Below, piece by piece: positions 20,387 to 31,533 of a DNA stretch of 64,000 bases; the first letter of the stretch is position 1, and each line of letters begins with the position of its first letter. The notes under the pieces were generated by a model. That model was not told the DNA's origin. It saw only the letters and a list, made by a program, of their open reading frames with translations, and ran no database searches. Both the position numbers and the translations under genes were made by a program. The stretch is from NCBI GenBank assembly GCA_025361565.1, contig JANYKN010000126.1:1-64000 (forward strand). Reading direction: 5' to 3'. This DNA comes from Bacteroidota bacterium (lineage in GTDB: Bacteria; Bacteroidota; Bacteroidia; Bacteroidales; NBLH01).

Positions 20387-22324
20387 ATGGATAAGGCACA
20401 GGAAGAGTTATTAAATTCGATTAATTACCCTTCGGATTTAAAGAAATTGGCCCTGGAAGATTTGCCTCAATTAAGCAACGAACTAAGGCAGTTCATCATT
20501 GATATAGTTTCAGAGAATCCTGGTCATTTTGGCGCTAGTCTTGGAGTTGTAGAGCTTACAGTGGCGCTTCATTATGTGTTTAATACACCTTATGATCGAA
20601 TTGTGTGGGATGTTGGGCATCAAGCTTATGGGCATAAAATTTTAACAGGAAGGAAAAATAATTTTCACACCAATAGAAAATATAAAGGAATTAGTGGATT
20701 TCCAAATCGATTTGAAAGCATTTACGATTCCTTTGGAGTAGGCCATTCATCTACTTCTATATCAGCTGCTTTAGGTATGGCAATTGCTGCTAAAACTAAA
20801 GGTGAAAACGATCGTAATGTCGTGGCTGTTATTGGTGATGGTTCTATGACTGCTGGTCTTGCTTTTGAAGGATTAAACAATGCTGGTATTGAACACTCGA
20901 ACCTGTTGGTTATATTAAATGACAATCATATGTCTATTGATCCCAATGTGGGGGCATTAAATGAATATTTGCTGGATATTACCACTTCAAAATCATATAA
21001 TAAAGTAAGAGATGAGGTTTGGAATATATTAGGAAAATTAAAAAAATTCGGTCCAAATACGCAAGCTTTTATTCAGAAAGTTGAAAATGGTATCAAGTCA
21101 ATCATATTAAAACAGAGCAATTTATTTGAGGCCATGAATTTTAGGTATTTTGGCCCTGTTGACGGACATGATGTAAAACACCTTGTAAGTGTATTAAATG
21201 ATCTGAAAAAAATCCCAGGCCCCAAATTGCTCCATTGTCTTACAGTTAAAGGAAAAGGTTTTCCATTGGCTGAGCTTGATCAAACCAAATGGCACGCCCC
21301 TGGCTTGTTCGATAAAAAAACAGGCGAATTGATTAAAGTAAAGTCCGATAAAAAGCAAGCTCTTAATTTCCAGGAAGTATTTGGTCATACAATTGTTGAG
21401 CTGGCCGAAATGAATGATAAAATTGTAGGAATTACGCCTGCAATGCCATCAGGATGTTCATTGAATATTATGATGGAAAAAATGCCCGATCGTGCATTTG
21501 ATGTTGGAATAGCTGAACAACATGCTGTTACTTTTTCAGCCGGGCTTGCTGCCGATGGAATGTTGCCATTTTGTAATATTTATTCATCATTTATGCAAAG
21601 AGCTTATGATCAGGTAATTCATGACGTGGCTTTGCAAAAATTGAATGTAGTTTTTTGTTTGGACAGAGGAGGACTTGTAGGAGCGGACGGGGCAACTCAT
21701 CACGGTGCTTTTGATTTGGCATACATGCGATGCATTCCCAATCTCATTGTTTCATCGCCAAAAGACGAGGAAGAGCTTCGTAACCTGATGTATACTGCTC
21801 AATTACCTGAAAAGGGACCTTTCGTGATTCGTTATCCGCGTGGAAGCGGAATTATGCCTGAATGGAAAACGCCTTTCAAAGAAATTCCCATAGGAAAAGC
21901 CAGAATTCTAAAAGAGGGGAGCGATATTGCCATTTTAAGCATTGGTGCAATAGGTAATTTGGTTTGTAATCTCTATAATAAGCTTGATAGTGAAGACGTT
22001 AGTCTTGCACATTACGATATGCGTTTTGTAAAACCTATTGATGAAGAACTGCTTCACCAAATCTGTAAAAGATTTGATTTGCTTATTACCATCGAAGACG
22101 GCACTATTGTTGGTGGCTTTGGAAGTGCAGTATTGGAGTTTATGAATGAGCACAATTACACATCAAAATTGAAGAGGCTTGGAGTTCCCGATAAATTTAT
22201 TGAACATGGAACCCAGCAAGAGCTTTATAAAGAATGTGGCTACGACGAAGATAGCATTTATCATAATATCAAGAGTTTGTTGGGTGTTAAAAGTACAAGT
22301 AAAGCAAAATCCAAAGTAGCATAA
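20387..22324 (+). CDS. dxs: 1-deoxy-D-xylulose-5-phosphate synthase
   Basis: 645 aa; '[15 protein letters not shown]', '[20 protein letters not shown]', '[17 protein letters not shown]', '[17 protein letters not shown]'. Confidence 0.96.
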   Translation: MDKAQEELLNSINYPSDLKKLALEDLPQLSNELRQFIIDIVSENPGHFGASLGVVELTVALHYVFNTPYDRIVWDVGHQAYGHKILTGRKNNFHTNRKYKGISGFPNRFESIYDSFGVGHSSTSISAALGMAIAAKTKGENDRNVVAVIGDGSMTAGLAFEGLNNAGIEHSNLLVILNDNHMSIDPNVGALNEYLLDITTSKSYNKVRDEVWNILGKLKKFGPNTQAFIQKVENGIKSIILKQSNLFEAMNFRYFGPVDGHDVKHLVSVLNDLKKIPGPKLLHCLTVKGKGFPLAELDQTKWHAPGLFDKKTGELIKVKSDKKQALNFQEVFGHTIVELAEMNDKIVGITPAMPSGCSLNIMMEKMPDRAFDVGIAEQHAVTFSAGLAADGMLPFCNIYSSFMQRAYDQVIHDVALQKLNVVFCLDRGGLVGADGATHHGAFDLAYMRCIPNLIVSSPKDEEELRNLMYTAQLPEKGPFVIRYPRGSGIMPEWKTPFKEIPIGKARILKEGSDIAILSIGAIGNLVCNLYNKLDSEDVSLAHYDMRFVKPIDEELLHQICKRFDLLITIEDGTIVGGFGSAVLEFMNEHNYTSKLKRLGVPDKFIEHGTQQELYKECGYDEDSIYHNIKSLLGVKSTSKAKSKVA

Positions 22325-22339
22325 ATGTTAAATATTTAT

Positions 22340-22391
22340 AATCCGGTTACATAAAAACTTTTTTGAAAGAAATTGTCCGGATTTTTTTTAA
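22340..22391 (+). terminator. Possible dxs terminator (aatccgg ... ccggatttttttt)
   Basis: 7-bp inverted repeat with a ~30-nt loop ending in an 8-T run. Confidence 0.4.
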
Positions 22392-22609
22392 AATCATCTC
22401 CTACTGTTTGTAGTCTTCAAAAATTGATATAGAAAATATTCAAATTTCATTCTTTAATAAGGATAAAGAACGTAACCCTTTAATCGCAAATCCAATTCCT
22501 AACCCTCACTTTTCTTCAAACTGAAAAGTTGAAAAATAATCAATATTAACATCTATCAAAAGAATATTCTTGTTCCTCAAATAAAAAAACATCTTTTAGA
22601 TAAAGGAAA

Positions 22610-22617
22610 TATTTTTG
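22610..22617 (+). promoter_or_regulatory. Candidate -7 element (TATTTTTG)
   Basis: Match to TAnnTTTG ~28 nt upstream of the following CDS. Confidence 0.35.
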
Positions 22618-22644
22618 TTAATTGAATCTAATTGATTATTAAAT

Positions 22645-24357
22645 ATGTTAAACACTCGCTTTAAAAAATGGGCTGTGGTTTTTGTCTTCTTTATTTCAAT
22701 GAGCAATGCTTATTCAAATAATCTTCAGATTTCAAATATTACCATTAACAATAAAAATATAATTGATCACACGGTGTTTGTTCAATTTGATATAAGTTGG
22801 GAAAATTCGTGGCGTTTAAGTACTGGGCCTTCTAATTGGGATGCGGCTTGGGTATTTATTAAATATCGTGTAAATGGTGGAGTATGGAAACATGCCACAT
22901 TAAGTGCTACAGATCTGGATCATATATCAACAGTCGGATCAACCGTTGATGCATCAGCCGATGGTAAAGGTGCATTTATTTTCAGATCAGCTGTTGGCTC
23001 CGGGAATAATGCATGGACTGCTCAACTAAAATGGCTTTATGGTGCCGATGGAATGGCAGATGATGCGATTAATCTCGAAGTAAAGGTTTTTGGAATTGAA
23101 ATGGTTTATGTTAACCAAGGTGATTTCTATGTTGGCGATGGTGTTTCGGTTGGTCGATTATGGAATGCATCTGATGTTAATACTAATCCTGCCTTAATAA
23201 GTACATCTCCTGTTTTTTTAAAATGTGAGAGTACTTCATATGACGATGCCCAGCTAAAAGGATCTGGAATCCTGGTTGATGGAGATAACGGTATCGACAC
23301 GAATGGCATTGCGGCAATTAATAATACAGGCTTTCCAACAGGTTACCGTGCATTCTATTGCATGAAGCAAGAAATTAGCAATGATCAATTTGCACAATTT
23401 TTAAATACACTTTCCAGAACTCAACAAAATGCACGCACTTACAGGGATATTTCGGGTATTGCTGTTAGTTCACCTTTTCCGATTAATAGAAATGGAACTA
23501 TTGATCACAGAAATTGTGTAAGGTATACTAATCCAACTGGCACTACAACTGAACCTCTTCATTTTTTCTGCGATTTAAACAATAATGGTATTGAAAATGA
23601 TATTGATGATGGACAAAATGTAGCAATTTGTAATATTGGTTGGCCTGATGGAACAGCATATGCAGATTGGGCAGGTCTGCGACCAATGACTGAATTAGAA
23701 TATGAGAAAGCCTGTAGAGGCCCGGAAGTTCCTGTAGCCAATGAATATGCCTGGCATACAGCAAATATTTACGGTAATTCTACTACTCAGTATGATTTTA
23801 ATAATTTAGGACAACCAAATGAGTATCCGCAAATTGTTGGCACCGGAATATATGCCAATGCATCTTATGAATATACCACAGGGCACGTTGATGCCACTCA
23901 TCCAACAAGGTTTGACAGCCCGATAAGATGTGGGATTTTTGCAACAGCAACTTCCAACAGGATTAATGCGGGAGCTTCCTATTATGGAATTTTAGATTTA
24001 GCTGGTGGAATGGCTGAAAGATGTGTGACCCTTGGTGAAATTGAAGGAAGAATATTTCATGGAACTAATGGCGATGGAACATTAACTGTGGCTCCGAACA
24101 ATCAGGGAAATGCAACAAATGATGACTGGCCGGGAATTTCAAGTTCTCAGCCCGGTGATGGGGTAATCATTCAGGCAGGTTCTGGCTTCAAAGGTGGAGA
24201 TTGGAATGATGGGTTAGAGAATTTAAAAGTTTCCAATCGGGTTTTTGCAGCTCAAGATATTTATGTTCCGGCAAATGTTGGCCCCGGAACAGCACATGTT
24301 AGTTCAGGAAGTGGAAATATTGGTTCAGGTTTTCGTTGCGTTAGAACTGCCGACTAA
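22645..24357 (+). CDS. Secreted formylglycine-generating-enzyme-like (SUMF1/FGE-sulfatase domain) protein
   Basis: 570 aa; signal peptide; 'FYCMKQEISNDQFAQFLNTL', 'WPDGTAYADWAGLRPMTELEYEKACRG', 'FKGGDWND...SNR...GSGFRCVR'. Confidence 0.82.
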   Translation: MLNTRFKKWAVVFVFFISMSNAYSNNLQISNITINNKNIIDHTVFVQFDISWENSWRLSTGPSNWDAAWVFIKYRVNGGVWKHATLSATDLDHISTVGSTVDASADGKGAFIFRSAVGSGNNAWTAQLKWLYGADGMADDAINLEVKVFGIEMVYVNQGDFYVGDGVSVGRLWNASDVNTNPALISTSPVFLKCESTSYDDAQLKGSGILVDGDNGIDTNGIAAINNTGFPTGYRAFYCMKQEISNDQFAQFLNTLSRTQQNARTYRDISGIAVSSPFPINRNGTIDHRNCVRYTNPTGTTTEPLHFFCDLNNNGIENDIDDGQNVAICNIGWPDGTAYADWAGLRPMTELEYEKACRGPEVPVANEYAWHTANIYGNSTTQYDFNNLGQPNEYPQIVGTGIYANASYEYTTGHVDATHPTRFDSPIRCGIFATATSNRINAGASYYGILDLAGGMAERCVTLGEIEGRIFHGTNGDGTLTVAPNNQGNATNDDWPGISSSQPGDGVIIQAGSGFKGGDWNDGLENLKVSNRVFAAQDIYVPANVGPGTAHVSSGSGNIGSGFRCVRTAD

Positions 24358-24386
24358 AAATAGAAATAATTTTAAATGATTAATCG

Positions 24387-26669
24387 ATGATTCGAATTCT
24401 TTTTATCTCAATATTTTTTAGCCTTTTTGAATTCATTGCATTATCTCAAAATGAAGCATTTCATGGTGGAATTGCTGATGGGTTTGGATATCAATCAAGC
24501 ACGGCAATTAATATGTCGCAGGTAGGTTTTATTGGTAATAATTTAACCGTCACTGTCAATCAGGCATCTGGGCAATCAGATCCTGCAAGCCAGGAGCCAG
24601 TCCTTTTTACAGTAGTTTTTAGCGAAAATGTGACTGATTTTGATATATCGGATATCGTAATTACGGGTTCAGCTAATCCTCAAAATATTGCAATAATTGG
24701 CAGCGGTGCTAATTATACCATTCAATTGAGTGGAATTGTTTCAAATGGTGATATAGGGGTCAATATTCCACAAGGAGGTATACATAATTCAGTTGGTAAT
24801 CCCAATCAAAGTGCCACGAGCTTAGATAATGTATTAATATACAATGGTATACCAATGTCAGTAAAAATTAAACTTGCGGATGGACAACCATTGATAAGTA
24901 ATTTGCACACGGTACATTATGCAGTTAATTTTTCTGAAAGTGTTAATGATTTTATTGCCAGCGATGTTTCCTTTTCAGGAACTGCAGTTCCTTCAGCTGT
25001 TAATATCACTGGTTCCGGAAAAACCTATGATGTTGCGGTTTCTGGAATGGCAAATGATGGAACTGTTGTAATAACAATTCCGGCAGACAAGGCACATAAT
25101 AATTTAGGCTCACCAAATACTGCATCTGTAAATACTCAGAACACAATTACATGTGATTATACCAATCCAACGGTTCAAATTACTTACTCAAATGGTCAGC
25201 AAAGCCCCAGCCTTTCCGGAATATTAAAATTTGACGCATCGTTCTCAGAAAGTATTCAATCTTTGCAAGCTGCGGATATACAACTATCTGGTACAGCAGG
25301 TGCAACATCAATTGCAATTTCGGAACACTTAAATATCTTTACCATATCAGTAAGTGGAATGACACAGCAGGGAACCGTAATCGTTTCCATTGATGCAAAT
25401 AAAGTTTTTGATATAGCAGGCAATGGGAATATGGCTTCTGTTAACATACAGAATGAAATAATCTATCAAAATATTGAATTTGCTGTTGAAATTACCTTGC
25501 CAATTGATCAGAAAAAATATACAAATGGAAATACTGCTCGTTTTAATATTCATTTTAATCGTACTGCCAGCGATTTTGATGTATCAGATATTAGTATAAG
25601 TGGAAGTGGTCATGCAAATATCTCAAGTTTAACAGGTAGTGGATCAGACTATTTATTAACCCTTTCCGGTATTAATTCAGATGGCAATTTTATAATCAAT
25701 TTATATGCAAATAAGGTACATGATGAATACAATAATACAAATACTGCATCAGTAAATACAGATAATGAGATAGTTGTTGACACAAAAGCCCCTTTTGCCC
25801 AGATTGATCTCGAACATTTGCAAAGCAATCCTACAAATAAGCCGCAGGTAACTTTTGTAGTTACGTTTAGTGAAGAAATTGAAGATTTTACGTCAGAAGA
25901 TGTTCAGCTAGCTGGCACTGCCGGTTCTGGAAATATGGTAATCCAGGGATCAGGAACGGTATATAAAGTTATAGTTTCCGGAATGAATCAGGATGGAGAT
26001 ATTAGCATCACAATTCCAATCAACAGTTTTAAAGATTTGGCTGGCAATTTCAACACTTCCACAGTAATTATAAATAATGTAATTTATTATGATAAAACCA
26101 ATCCATATGTTGAAATAACAAAGGCGCTTAATCAAGCAGATCCGGCTATGATATTACCTTTAAATTTCCACGTTGAGTTTAGTGAGGATGTGTTGGAATT
26201 TGGAGCAGACAGAATCAGCTTTGGAGGTTCTACGGGGGTTTATCTTGTTACTAGCGGCTCGGGTAAAAGTTACAATGTTGCTGTTTTTGGAGTACAAACC
26301 AATGAAACAATCTTAATTTATATACCCGCCGCTGCTGTGCATGATTTAGCAGGGAATCCGAATAATTCGTCTGTAAATACTTCAAATTCAATTACATATA
26401 TTGGATTGACATCAGTTGATAATATAGATGCATCAAAGAAATGCTCAATTTATTTTGCAAATGGAAATATAAATGTAGAATTTACAACAATCCCTGGCCA
26501 AAACAGCAAAGTCAATATTTATGATATTCAAGGGAAATTGATTTTTAGTAAAGCTGGCCTTAATCAATTAAATCAATTCCCTGTGGGCAATTTGAACTCT
26601 ATTTATCTTATAAAAGTTTTGGATGGAAAAACCCAAAATAATAAAATGATTGTTCCTTTTAATTACTAA
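24387..26669 (+). CDS. Secreted Ig-like repeat protein with T9SS type A-like C-terminal domain
   Basis: 760 aa; six ~100-aa repeats (V.FSE.V.DF...D....G.A......I.GSG..Y.V.VSGM..DG...I.IPA...HD..GN.N.ASVNT.N.I.Y); C-terminus 'VNIYDIQGKLIFSKAG...FPVGNLNSIYLIKVLDGKTQNNKMIV'. Confidence 0.83.
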   Translation: MIRILFISIFFSLFEFIALSQNEAFHGGIADGFGYQSSTAINMSQVGFIGNNLTVTVNQASGQSDPASQEPVLFTVVFSENVTDFDISDIVITGSANPQNIAIIGSGANYTIQLSGIVSNGDIGVNIPQGGIHNSVGNPNQSATSLDNVLIYNGIPMSVKIKLADGQPLISNLHTVHYAVNFSESVNDFIASDVSFSGTAVPSAVNITGSGKTYDVAVSGMANDGTVVITIPADKAHNNLGSPNTASVNTQNTITCDYTNPTVQITYSNGQQSPSLSGILKFDASFSESIQSLQAADIQLSGTAGATSIAISEHLNIFTISVSGMTQQGTVIVSIDANKVFDIAGNGNMASVNIQNEIIYQNIEFAVEITLPIDQKKYTNGNTARFNIHFNRTASDFDVSDISISGSGHANISSLTGSGSDYLLTLSGINSDGNFIINLYANKVHDEYNNTNTASVNTDNEIVVDTKAPFAQIDLEHLQSNPTNKPQVTFVVTFSEEIEDFTSEDVQLAGTAGSGNMVIQGSGTVYKVIVSGMNQDGDISITIPINSFKDLAGNFNTSTVIINNVIYYDKTNPYVEITKALNQADPAMILPLNFHVEFSEDVLEFGADRISFGGSTGVYLVTSGSGKSYNVAVFGVQTNETILIYIPAAAVHDLAGNPNNSSVNTSNSITYIGLTSVDNIDASKKCSIYFANGNINVEFTTIPGQNSKVNIYDIQGKLIFSKAGLNQLNQFPVGNLNSIYLIKVLDGKTQNNKMIVPFNY

Positions 26670-27251
26670 TTATTCTTTCAGAAAGGTTTTTGTATCAATT
26701 ACTTTTGCATAAGATTTTAAAGTTGACAATGTTGAATAATGAACATCTTCAGCCTTGATTTCTTTATCTCCAAATTTTAGGTTTTTTGTTGCACAAGCAT
26801 CTTGTATAACTATGCAGTCAAAATCCAAATCACTGGCTGCACGAGTTGCTGCTTCTACACACATATGTGTTTGCATTCCGCAAATGACGAGATATTTGAT
26901 TTTATTTTTATTTAAAAATTCCAACAAATCAGTATTTTTAAAACTGTTAACTTCATCTTTCGAAATTACTTTTTCATTTGGCAATGGTTCCACATCTTCA
27001 TGAATTTCTCCACCTGGCTCAGAATTATGCCTGATGTGAACAACCAGCATTTTGTTTTTCCTGAAATATTCAAGTACTTTTTTAGCATTTTTCCCTGCCT
27101 GTTCAGGATTTACCAATTCTGTTTTACCTCCGGGATAATAAAAATATTGGATATCAATCAGTAATAAAGCGGTATCGCTTGTGTTTTCCTGTCCTTTGGT
27201 CGTCATAGAGATTAGGATTGTGAAAATTATAAATAAGATTCTCATTTTCAT
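26670..27251 (-). CDS. Isochorismatase-family cysteine hydrolase with signal peptide
   Basis: 193 aa; 'TALLLIDIQ', 'VICGMQTHMCVEAATRAASDLDFDCIVIQDACAT'; hydrophobic N-terminus ending before QEN. Confidence 0.85.
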   Translation of the reverse strand: MKMRILFIIFTILISMTTKGQENTSDTALLLIDIQYFYYPGGKTELVNPEQAGKNAKKVLEYFRKNKMLVVHIRHNSEPGGEIHEDVEPLPNEKVISKDEVNSFKNTDLLEFLNKNKIKYLVICGMQTHMCVEAATRAASDLDFDCIVIQDACATKNLKFGDKEIKAEDVHYSTLSTLKSYAKVIDTKTFLKE

Positions 27252-27281
27252 TTACTTTAATGTTGAAGAGCAAATTTATGA

Positions 27282-29588
27282 TTAATTTATCTGCTTCTTG
27301 AATTTATTCAATTTGTATTGTTTTAATATACTAGAATATTCTTTTAAAGTTCGAAACAGGTTTTCAACATCCTTTTCCTTCGCATCAGGATAAAGCTCTT
27401 CGATTTGCTCAATTGCCCTATTTACAGCTTGCTCTGCTTTTAAATAATTATCTTGCGAAAAACCATCGGACATTACTTTCAACGATTGGTTCATAATGGC
27501 AATGGCATAAAGTTTTTTCTCCTCATTTTCCATTACAAGTTCCAATTTTCCTGTGGATTCTTCCCATTTTAAAAATGCTTTTTCTTCTGAAGTTACTATC
27601 TTGTTCAATCGATAATCGAAATAACTCATTTTAATTACTACCGGCATATTTTCTATGGTTTTATCTGGTTTGTTCAAGTCAAATTTTACCAAAGCAAGTT
27701 TGTTAAGTCCTGGATAAATATTATCAAGTTTCATCTTAACTGAATTATTTTTAGGCGGATCAAATGGAAATCCATACAATTCTTTGAATACTATTTTGTT
27801 GTTGTAGGTTATTTCAACATTAACATCACGGGCAACCGGATAAAGCATTCCTGCTAATTCTCGTTTGAATGTTTCCTGGAGATCGACTGAATTTCCAACA
27901 TGCTGGAAAAGACCGCCGCCACTTGTAGCCAATAGCTTCAGTAAAGCCTGATTATAGTCGATTCCAACGCCAATTGCCGAAAGTTCAATTCCTTTTGCAT
28001 TGTATTCTTTTGATTTATCGACAACTACCTTTGGCTCGTTTTCATCATAACCATCTGTAAGTAAGATGAGTCTATTTGTACCTTTTGCAATTTTATTCTT
28101 CAAAATTTCTTCGTAACCCATTATCATTGCCTTGTACATATTGGTATATCCATCGGCTTGAACCTGATTGATTTGGTCAATGAACTCTTGTGTTCGGCCT
28201 TGCATTTTACCTGCACCAATCAGCATTTCAGCTTCCGAATCATAAATGATGAGCGATGCAATATCGTTTGGCCGCAATGATCCAACAAAACCAATCAGTG
28301 ATTTTTTCAACTCATCAATCCTGTCGTAGCCAGCCATAGAGCCGCTTTTATCCATCACAAACGAAATATTGATAGGTGGTCCATATGAGTTTGATTCGTC
28401 ATTATCAGCTGCAAAACCAATTTCCATTACCGCTTCTTTCGATTTTCCATTGATGAGGTTATTTCCCCATTTGATAACCATTTTAAGTGCTTTGCCTTTT
28501 TCAGGACGAGGATATTGCTTTACAAGAAAATTATTGAATTCGTTAATCAACAATTCCTCAACCGTTGGAATAAATTGTTCAGGATTTTGAAGTTTGGGAT
28601 TTGGATGATAGGTAATATGCATTTCGCCGGCACCAATTCCTCCAGAAAGTCCCTGTGTTAAATCAATTACATTGATATCCTTTTCATAATCAAGGTCTAC
28701 TAGGTATTTGTTCTTTTTTGGCAAAAGGAATTTAGCTTCGCCCTGATCATTGGTTTTGGTATAATAGACTTTTTTCGAATTGAGCATTCTGACATACACA
28801 GGCTCGTTTGGCAATAATTCACCACCTCGGTTTTGAACAAAAATGGTATATAAATATCGTGCAGAAGTTCCGCCAACATCATCAGGTAAAATCTGATTAA
28901 TGGTGTCATTTACATTGGTTTCTTGGATATTGGTAGGTTCGTAAGTGAAAGTATAATGTTCGGTGCCTGCAGGTTTGGAAATGGACATGTCTTTGAAGCT
29001 TTCAATTCCATCAATGTCAATTTCATAATCTTCGCCAATGGGTAAAAGAAATCGTGCAATTCCCTGTTCGTCTGTTTTTCCTTGATAAATGGTTTTGTTT
29101 TTCAGACTGGTCATGTCAACCCGGTAATTTGTTAACGACGATTTATCAGCCCTTTTGATAATAAGTTGTACTATTGATTCAGTGGCTGTTGGTTTTGTTG
29201 AATTGTAAATATTTTGTTTAACAGTAACAAATTCTATCTTGGAACGATCGGGCATGATGCGGTTTTCTTTTTCCCAACGGACCAAATCGTAAGTCATAAA
29301 TTCGCGGCTTTGTCGTTTGCCAGATTCAGGAACTTCAAGAATTTTGTAGTTGAATATTTTACCAACACTTAAAACCCAGCTTTTACCTGTTGTTAATTCA
29401 ATTTTTACTATTCCGCTTCCATCCGTAGAAAGATTTATTTTTTCCTTCGTCAAAGTTTCCTTGAGCACAACAGGCAAACCACGCATTGGATTTTGCTGGT
29501 TATCAACTACAGTCAGCTGGTAGCTTAACTGAGCATAAATTTGAAGATGAAGTAAAGACAGAACAGTAAAAATCAATAGTTTTTTCAT
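27282..29588 (-). CDS. Secreted von Willebrand factor type A domain protein
   Basis: 768 aa; MIDAS-like 'SFVMDKSGSMAGYDRIDELKKSL', 'LILLTDGYDEN'; N-terminal carboxypeptidase-regulatory/CNA-B-like repeats. Confidence 0.82.
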   Translation of the reverse strand: MKKLLIFTVLSLLHLQIYAQLSYQLTVVDNQQNPMRGLPVVLKETLTKEKINLSTDGSGIVKIELTTGKSWVLSVGKIFNYKILEVPESGKRQSREFMTYDLVRWEKENRIMPDRSKIEFVTVKQNIYNSTKPTATESIVQLIIKRADKSSLTNYRVDMTSLKNKTIYQGKTDEQGIARFLLPIGEDYEIDIDGIESFKDMSISKPAGTEHYTFTYEPTNIQETNVNDTINQILPDDVGGTSARYLYTIFVQNRGGELLPNEPVYVRMLNSKKVYYTKTNDQGEAKFLLPKKNKYLVDLDYEKDINVIDLTQGLSGGIGAGEMHITYHPNPKLQNPEQFIPTVEELLINEFNNFLVKQYPRPEKGKALKMVIKWGNNLINGKSKEAVMEIGFAADNDESNSYGPPINISFVMDKSGSMAGYDRIDELKKSLIGFVGSLRPNDIASLIIYDSEAEMLIGAGKMQGRTQEFIDQINQVQADGYTNMYKAMIMGYEEILKNKIAKGTNRLILLTDGYDENEPKVVVDKSKEYNAKGIELSAIGVGIDYNQALLKLLATSGGGLFQHVGNSVDLQETFKRELAGMLYPVARDVNVEITYNNKIVFKELYGFPFDPPKNNSVKMKLDNIYPGLNKLALVKFDLNKPDKTIENMPVVIKMSYFDYRLNKIVTSEEKAFLKWEESTGKLELVMENEEKKLYAIAIMNQSLKVMSDGFSQDNYLKAEQAVNRAIEQIEELYPDAKEKDVENLFRTLKEYSSILKQYKLNKFKKQIN

Positions 29589-29682
29589 TTCTTTCAGTTT
29601 TTGGGTTGGGACTAGAAAGATAACGAATCTTTTTGATTATTGATTGTTTGTAGTATGGAATTTTGAATTTGAATCTGCTTGG

Positions 29683-29715
29683 TAGACTTTCCAAGTTTTA
29701 AAAACTTGGAAAGTC
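29683..29715. repeat. Palindromic repeat GACTTTCCAAGTTTTAAAAACTTGGAAAGTC (copy 1)
   Basis: Perfect 11-bp arms gactttccaag/cttggaaagtc; the same arms recur at 50699-50728. Confidence 0.75.
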
Positions 29716-29723
29716 TTGGACAT

Positions 29724-30822
29724 CTAAACCTTCTCCATCCCACCAAACTCCATCAAATAGCTTTTAATAAAACCATTTATTTCGCCATCCATAACAGCCT
29801 GAACATTTGAGGTTTCAAAACCAGTTCGCAAGTCTTTTACCATTTTATAAGGATGCATTACATAGGAGCGGATTTGTGATCCCCACTCGATTTTCTTTTT
29901 ATTGCCTTCAATTTTAGCTTGTTCTTCCTGCCTTTTACGTAGTTCAAGTTCGTATAAATGCGATTTCAGAATCCTCATGGCATTTTCTTTGTTTTGAAGT
30001 TGCGAGCGGGTTTCAGTGTTTTCAACCACAAGTCCCGAAGGTTCATGCCTTACCCGAACACCAGTTTCTACTTTGTTCACATTTTGACCGCCTGCACCAC
30101 CGGAGCGGAAAGTATCCCATTTCAGGTCGGATGCGTTTATATTTATCTCAATGGTATCATCGATCATCGGCGAAACATAGACCGAGGAAAATGTGGTATG
30201 TCTTTTATTTGCTGAATCGAAAGGTGAAAGTCTTACCAAGCGGTGAACGCCATTTTCACTTTTCAACATCCCGTAAGCATAATCGCCTTCAAATTCAAGT
30301 GTAACGGTACTTACACCGGCTATTTCACCATCAAGGCGATACGCTTCTTTTACCTTATAATTGTTTTTTTCGCCCCAGCGGATATACATACGCATGAGCA
30401 TGGCTGTCCAATCCAAGCTTTCAGTTCCACCGGCACCAGAGTTGATTTTTACGATTGCCCCAAGCATATCTTCCTGGTTTCGGAGCATGTTTCGTGATTC
30501 TAAATCTTCAATAAGTTCAAGTGTGGCTTTGTATTGATTGTCAAGCTCATCTTCAGTGGCATCACCTTCTTTGAAAAAATCAAAAATAATGATAAGATCT
30601 TCTGTTGCCTGTTCAATTTTTTGATAATCAGCAGTCCATTTTTTTATGGAATTTACCTTTCTCATTTGTTCCTCTGCAGCTTTGGGACTATCCCAAAAGC
30701 CCGGAGCCTGGGTTTTTTCTTCTTCGTTCGCAAGTTCTATTAATTTGCCGTCAATGTCAAAGATGCCTCCTTAAAGCTTTTTGGCGATCGCTTATATCCT
30801 GAATTTGTTCTTTAAAAACCAT
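29724..30822 (-). CDS. prfB: Peptide chain release factor 2, programmed +1 frameshift at the TGA at 30759-30757
   Basis: Main ORF 29724..30665 contains 'SGAGGQNVNKVETGVRVRH'. Upstream zero-frame ATG at 30822 reads MVFKEQIQDISDRQKALRRHL then TGA; site AGGAGG CAT CTT TGA C; after +1 shift: DIDGKLIELANEEEKTQAPGFWDSPKAAEEQMRK. Confidence 0.95.
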
Positions 30823-30964
30823 TATTTTATCTTTATTTTACGCAAAAATAGCAAATATTATTTAATATTGTCGGGATTATCAATGTTGGAAGCATTTTGG
30901 ATTAATGGATTATTTATAAAATTCAAAATCATCCGCATTTGAAAAACTAAATTTATTTCCTATC

Positions 30965-31519
30965 ATGAAAAGAATTTATCAAATCATTTCATTAATACTT
31001 ATAAGTATGCCATTTATAGTTAATGCCCAAAACAATAATCCTGATTCTAGTGCCTTCGAAGCCGACGTATTGGCAACCACATTAATGCATCCGGGAGCAA
31101 TTGTTCCTAATTTTTCATTGACCTCGCTTGATGGCAAAAAGTTTCAATTGTCAGAATTAAAAGGGAAAACAGTTTTTCTGAATTTCTTTGCTTTGTCATG
31201 CCCCATCTGCCTAAAAGAATTGCCTGAACTTGAAAAACAAATCTGGCAAAAATATAAGGACAATAAAAATATTGTGATTTTGTGCATTGGTCGTGAAGAA
31301 AGTGATGAAAAACTAATTGCTTTCAGGGACAAAAATCAATATACATTTCCAATTGCCGCAGATACCAATCGTGCTATCTACGCTTTATTTGGCGCAAAAT
31401 ACATTCCACGCAATATCATAATTGATAAAGAAGGAAAACTGGTTTTTACCGAAGTGGGATTTAATGAGGAGAAATTTGCAGAACTAATCCTGGCAATCGA
31501 AAATACGATGATGGAATGA
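30965..31519 (+). CDS. TlpA-like redoxin/thioredoxin-fold protein
   Basis: 184 aa; signal peptide; 'KTVFLNFFALSCPICLKELPEL' with CPIC motif. Confidence 0.87.
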   Translation: MKRIYQIISLILISMPFIVNAQNNNPDSSAFEADVLATTLMHPGAIVPNFSLTSLDGKKFQLSELKGKTVFLNFFALSCPICLKELPELEKQIWQKYKDNKNIVILCIGREESDEKLIAFRDKNQYTFPIAADTNRAIYALFGAKYIPRNIIIDKEGKLVFTEVGFNEEKFAELILAIENTMME

Positions 31520-31533
31520 TCATTCATTGTATC

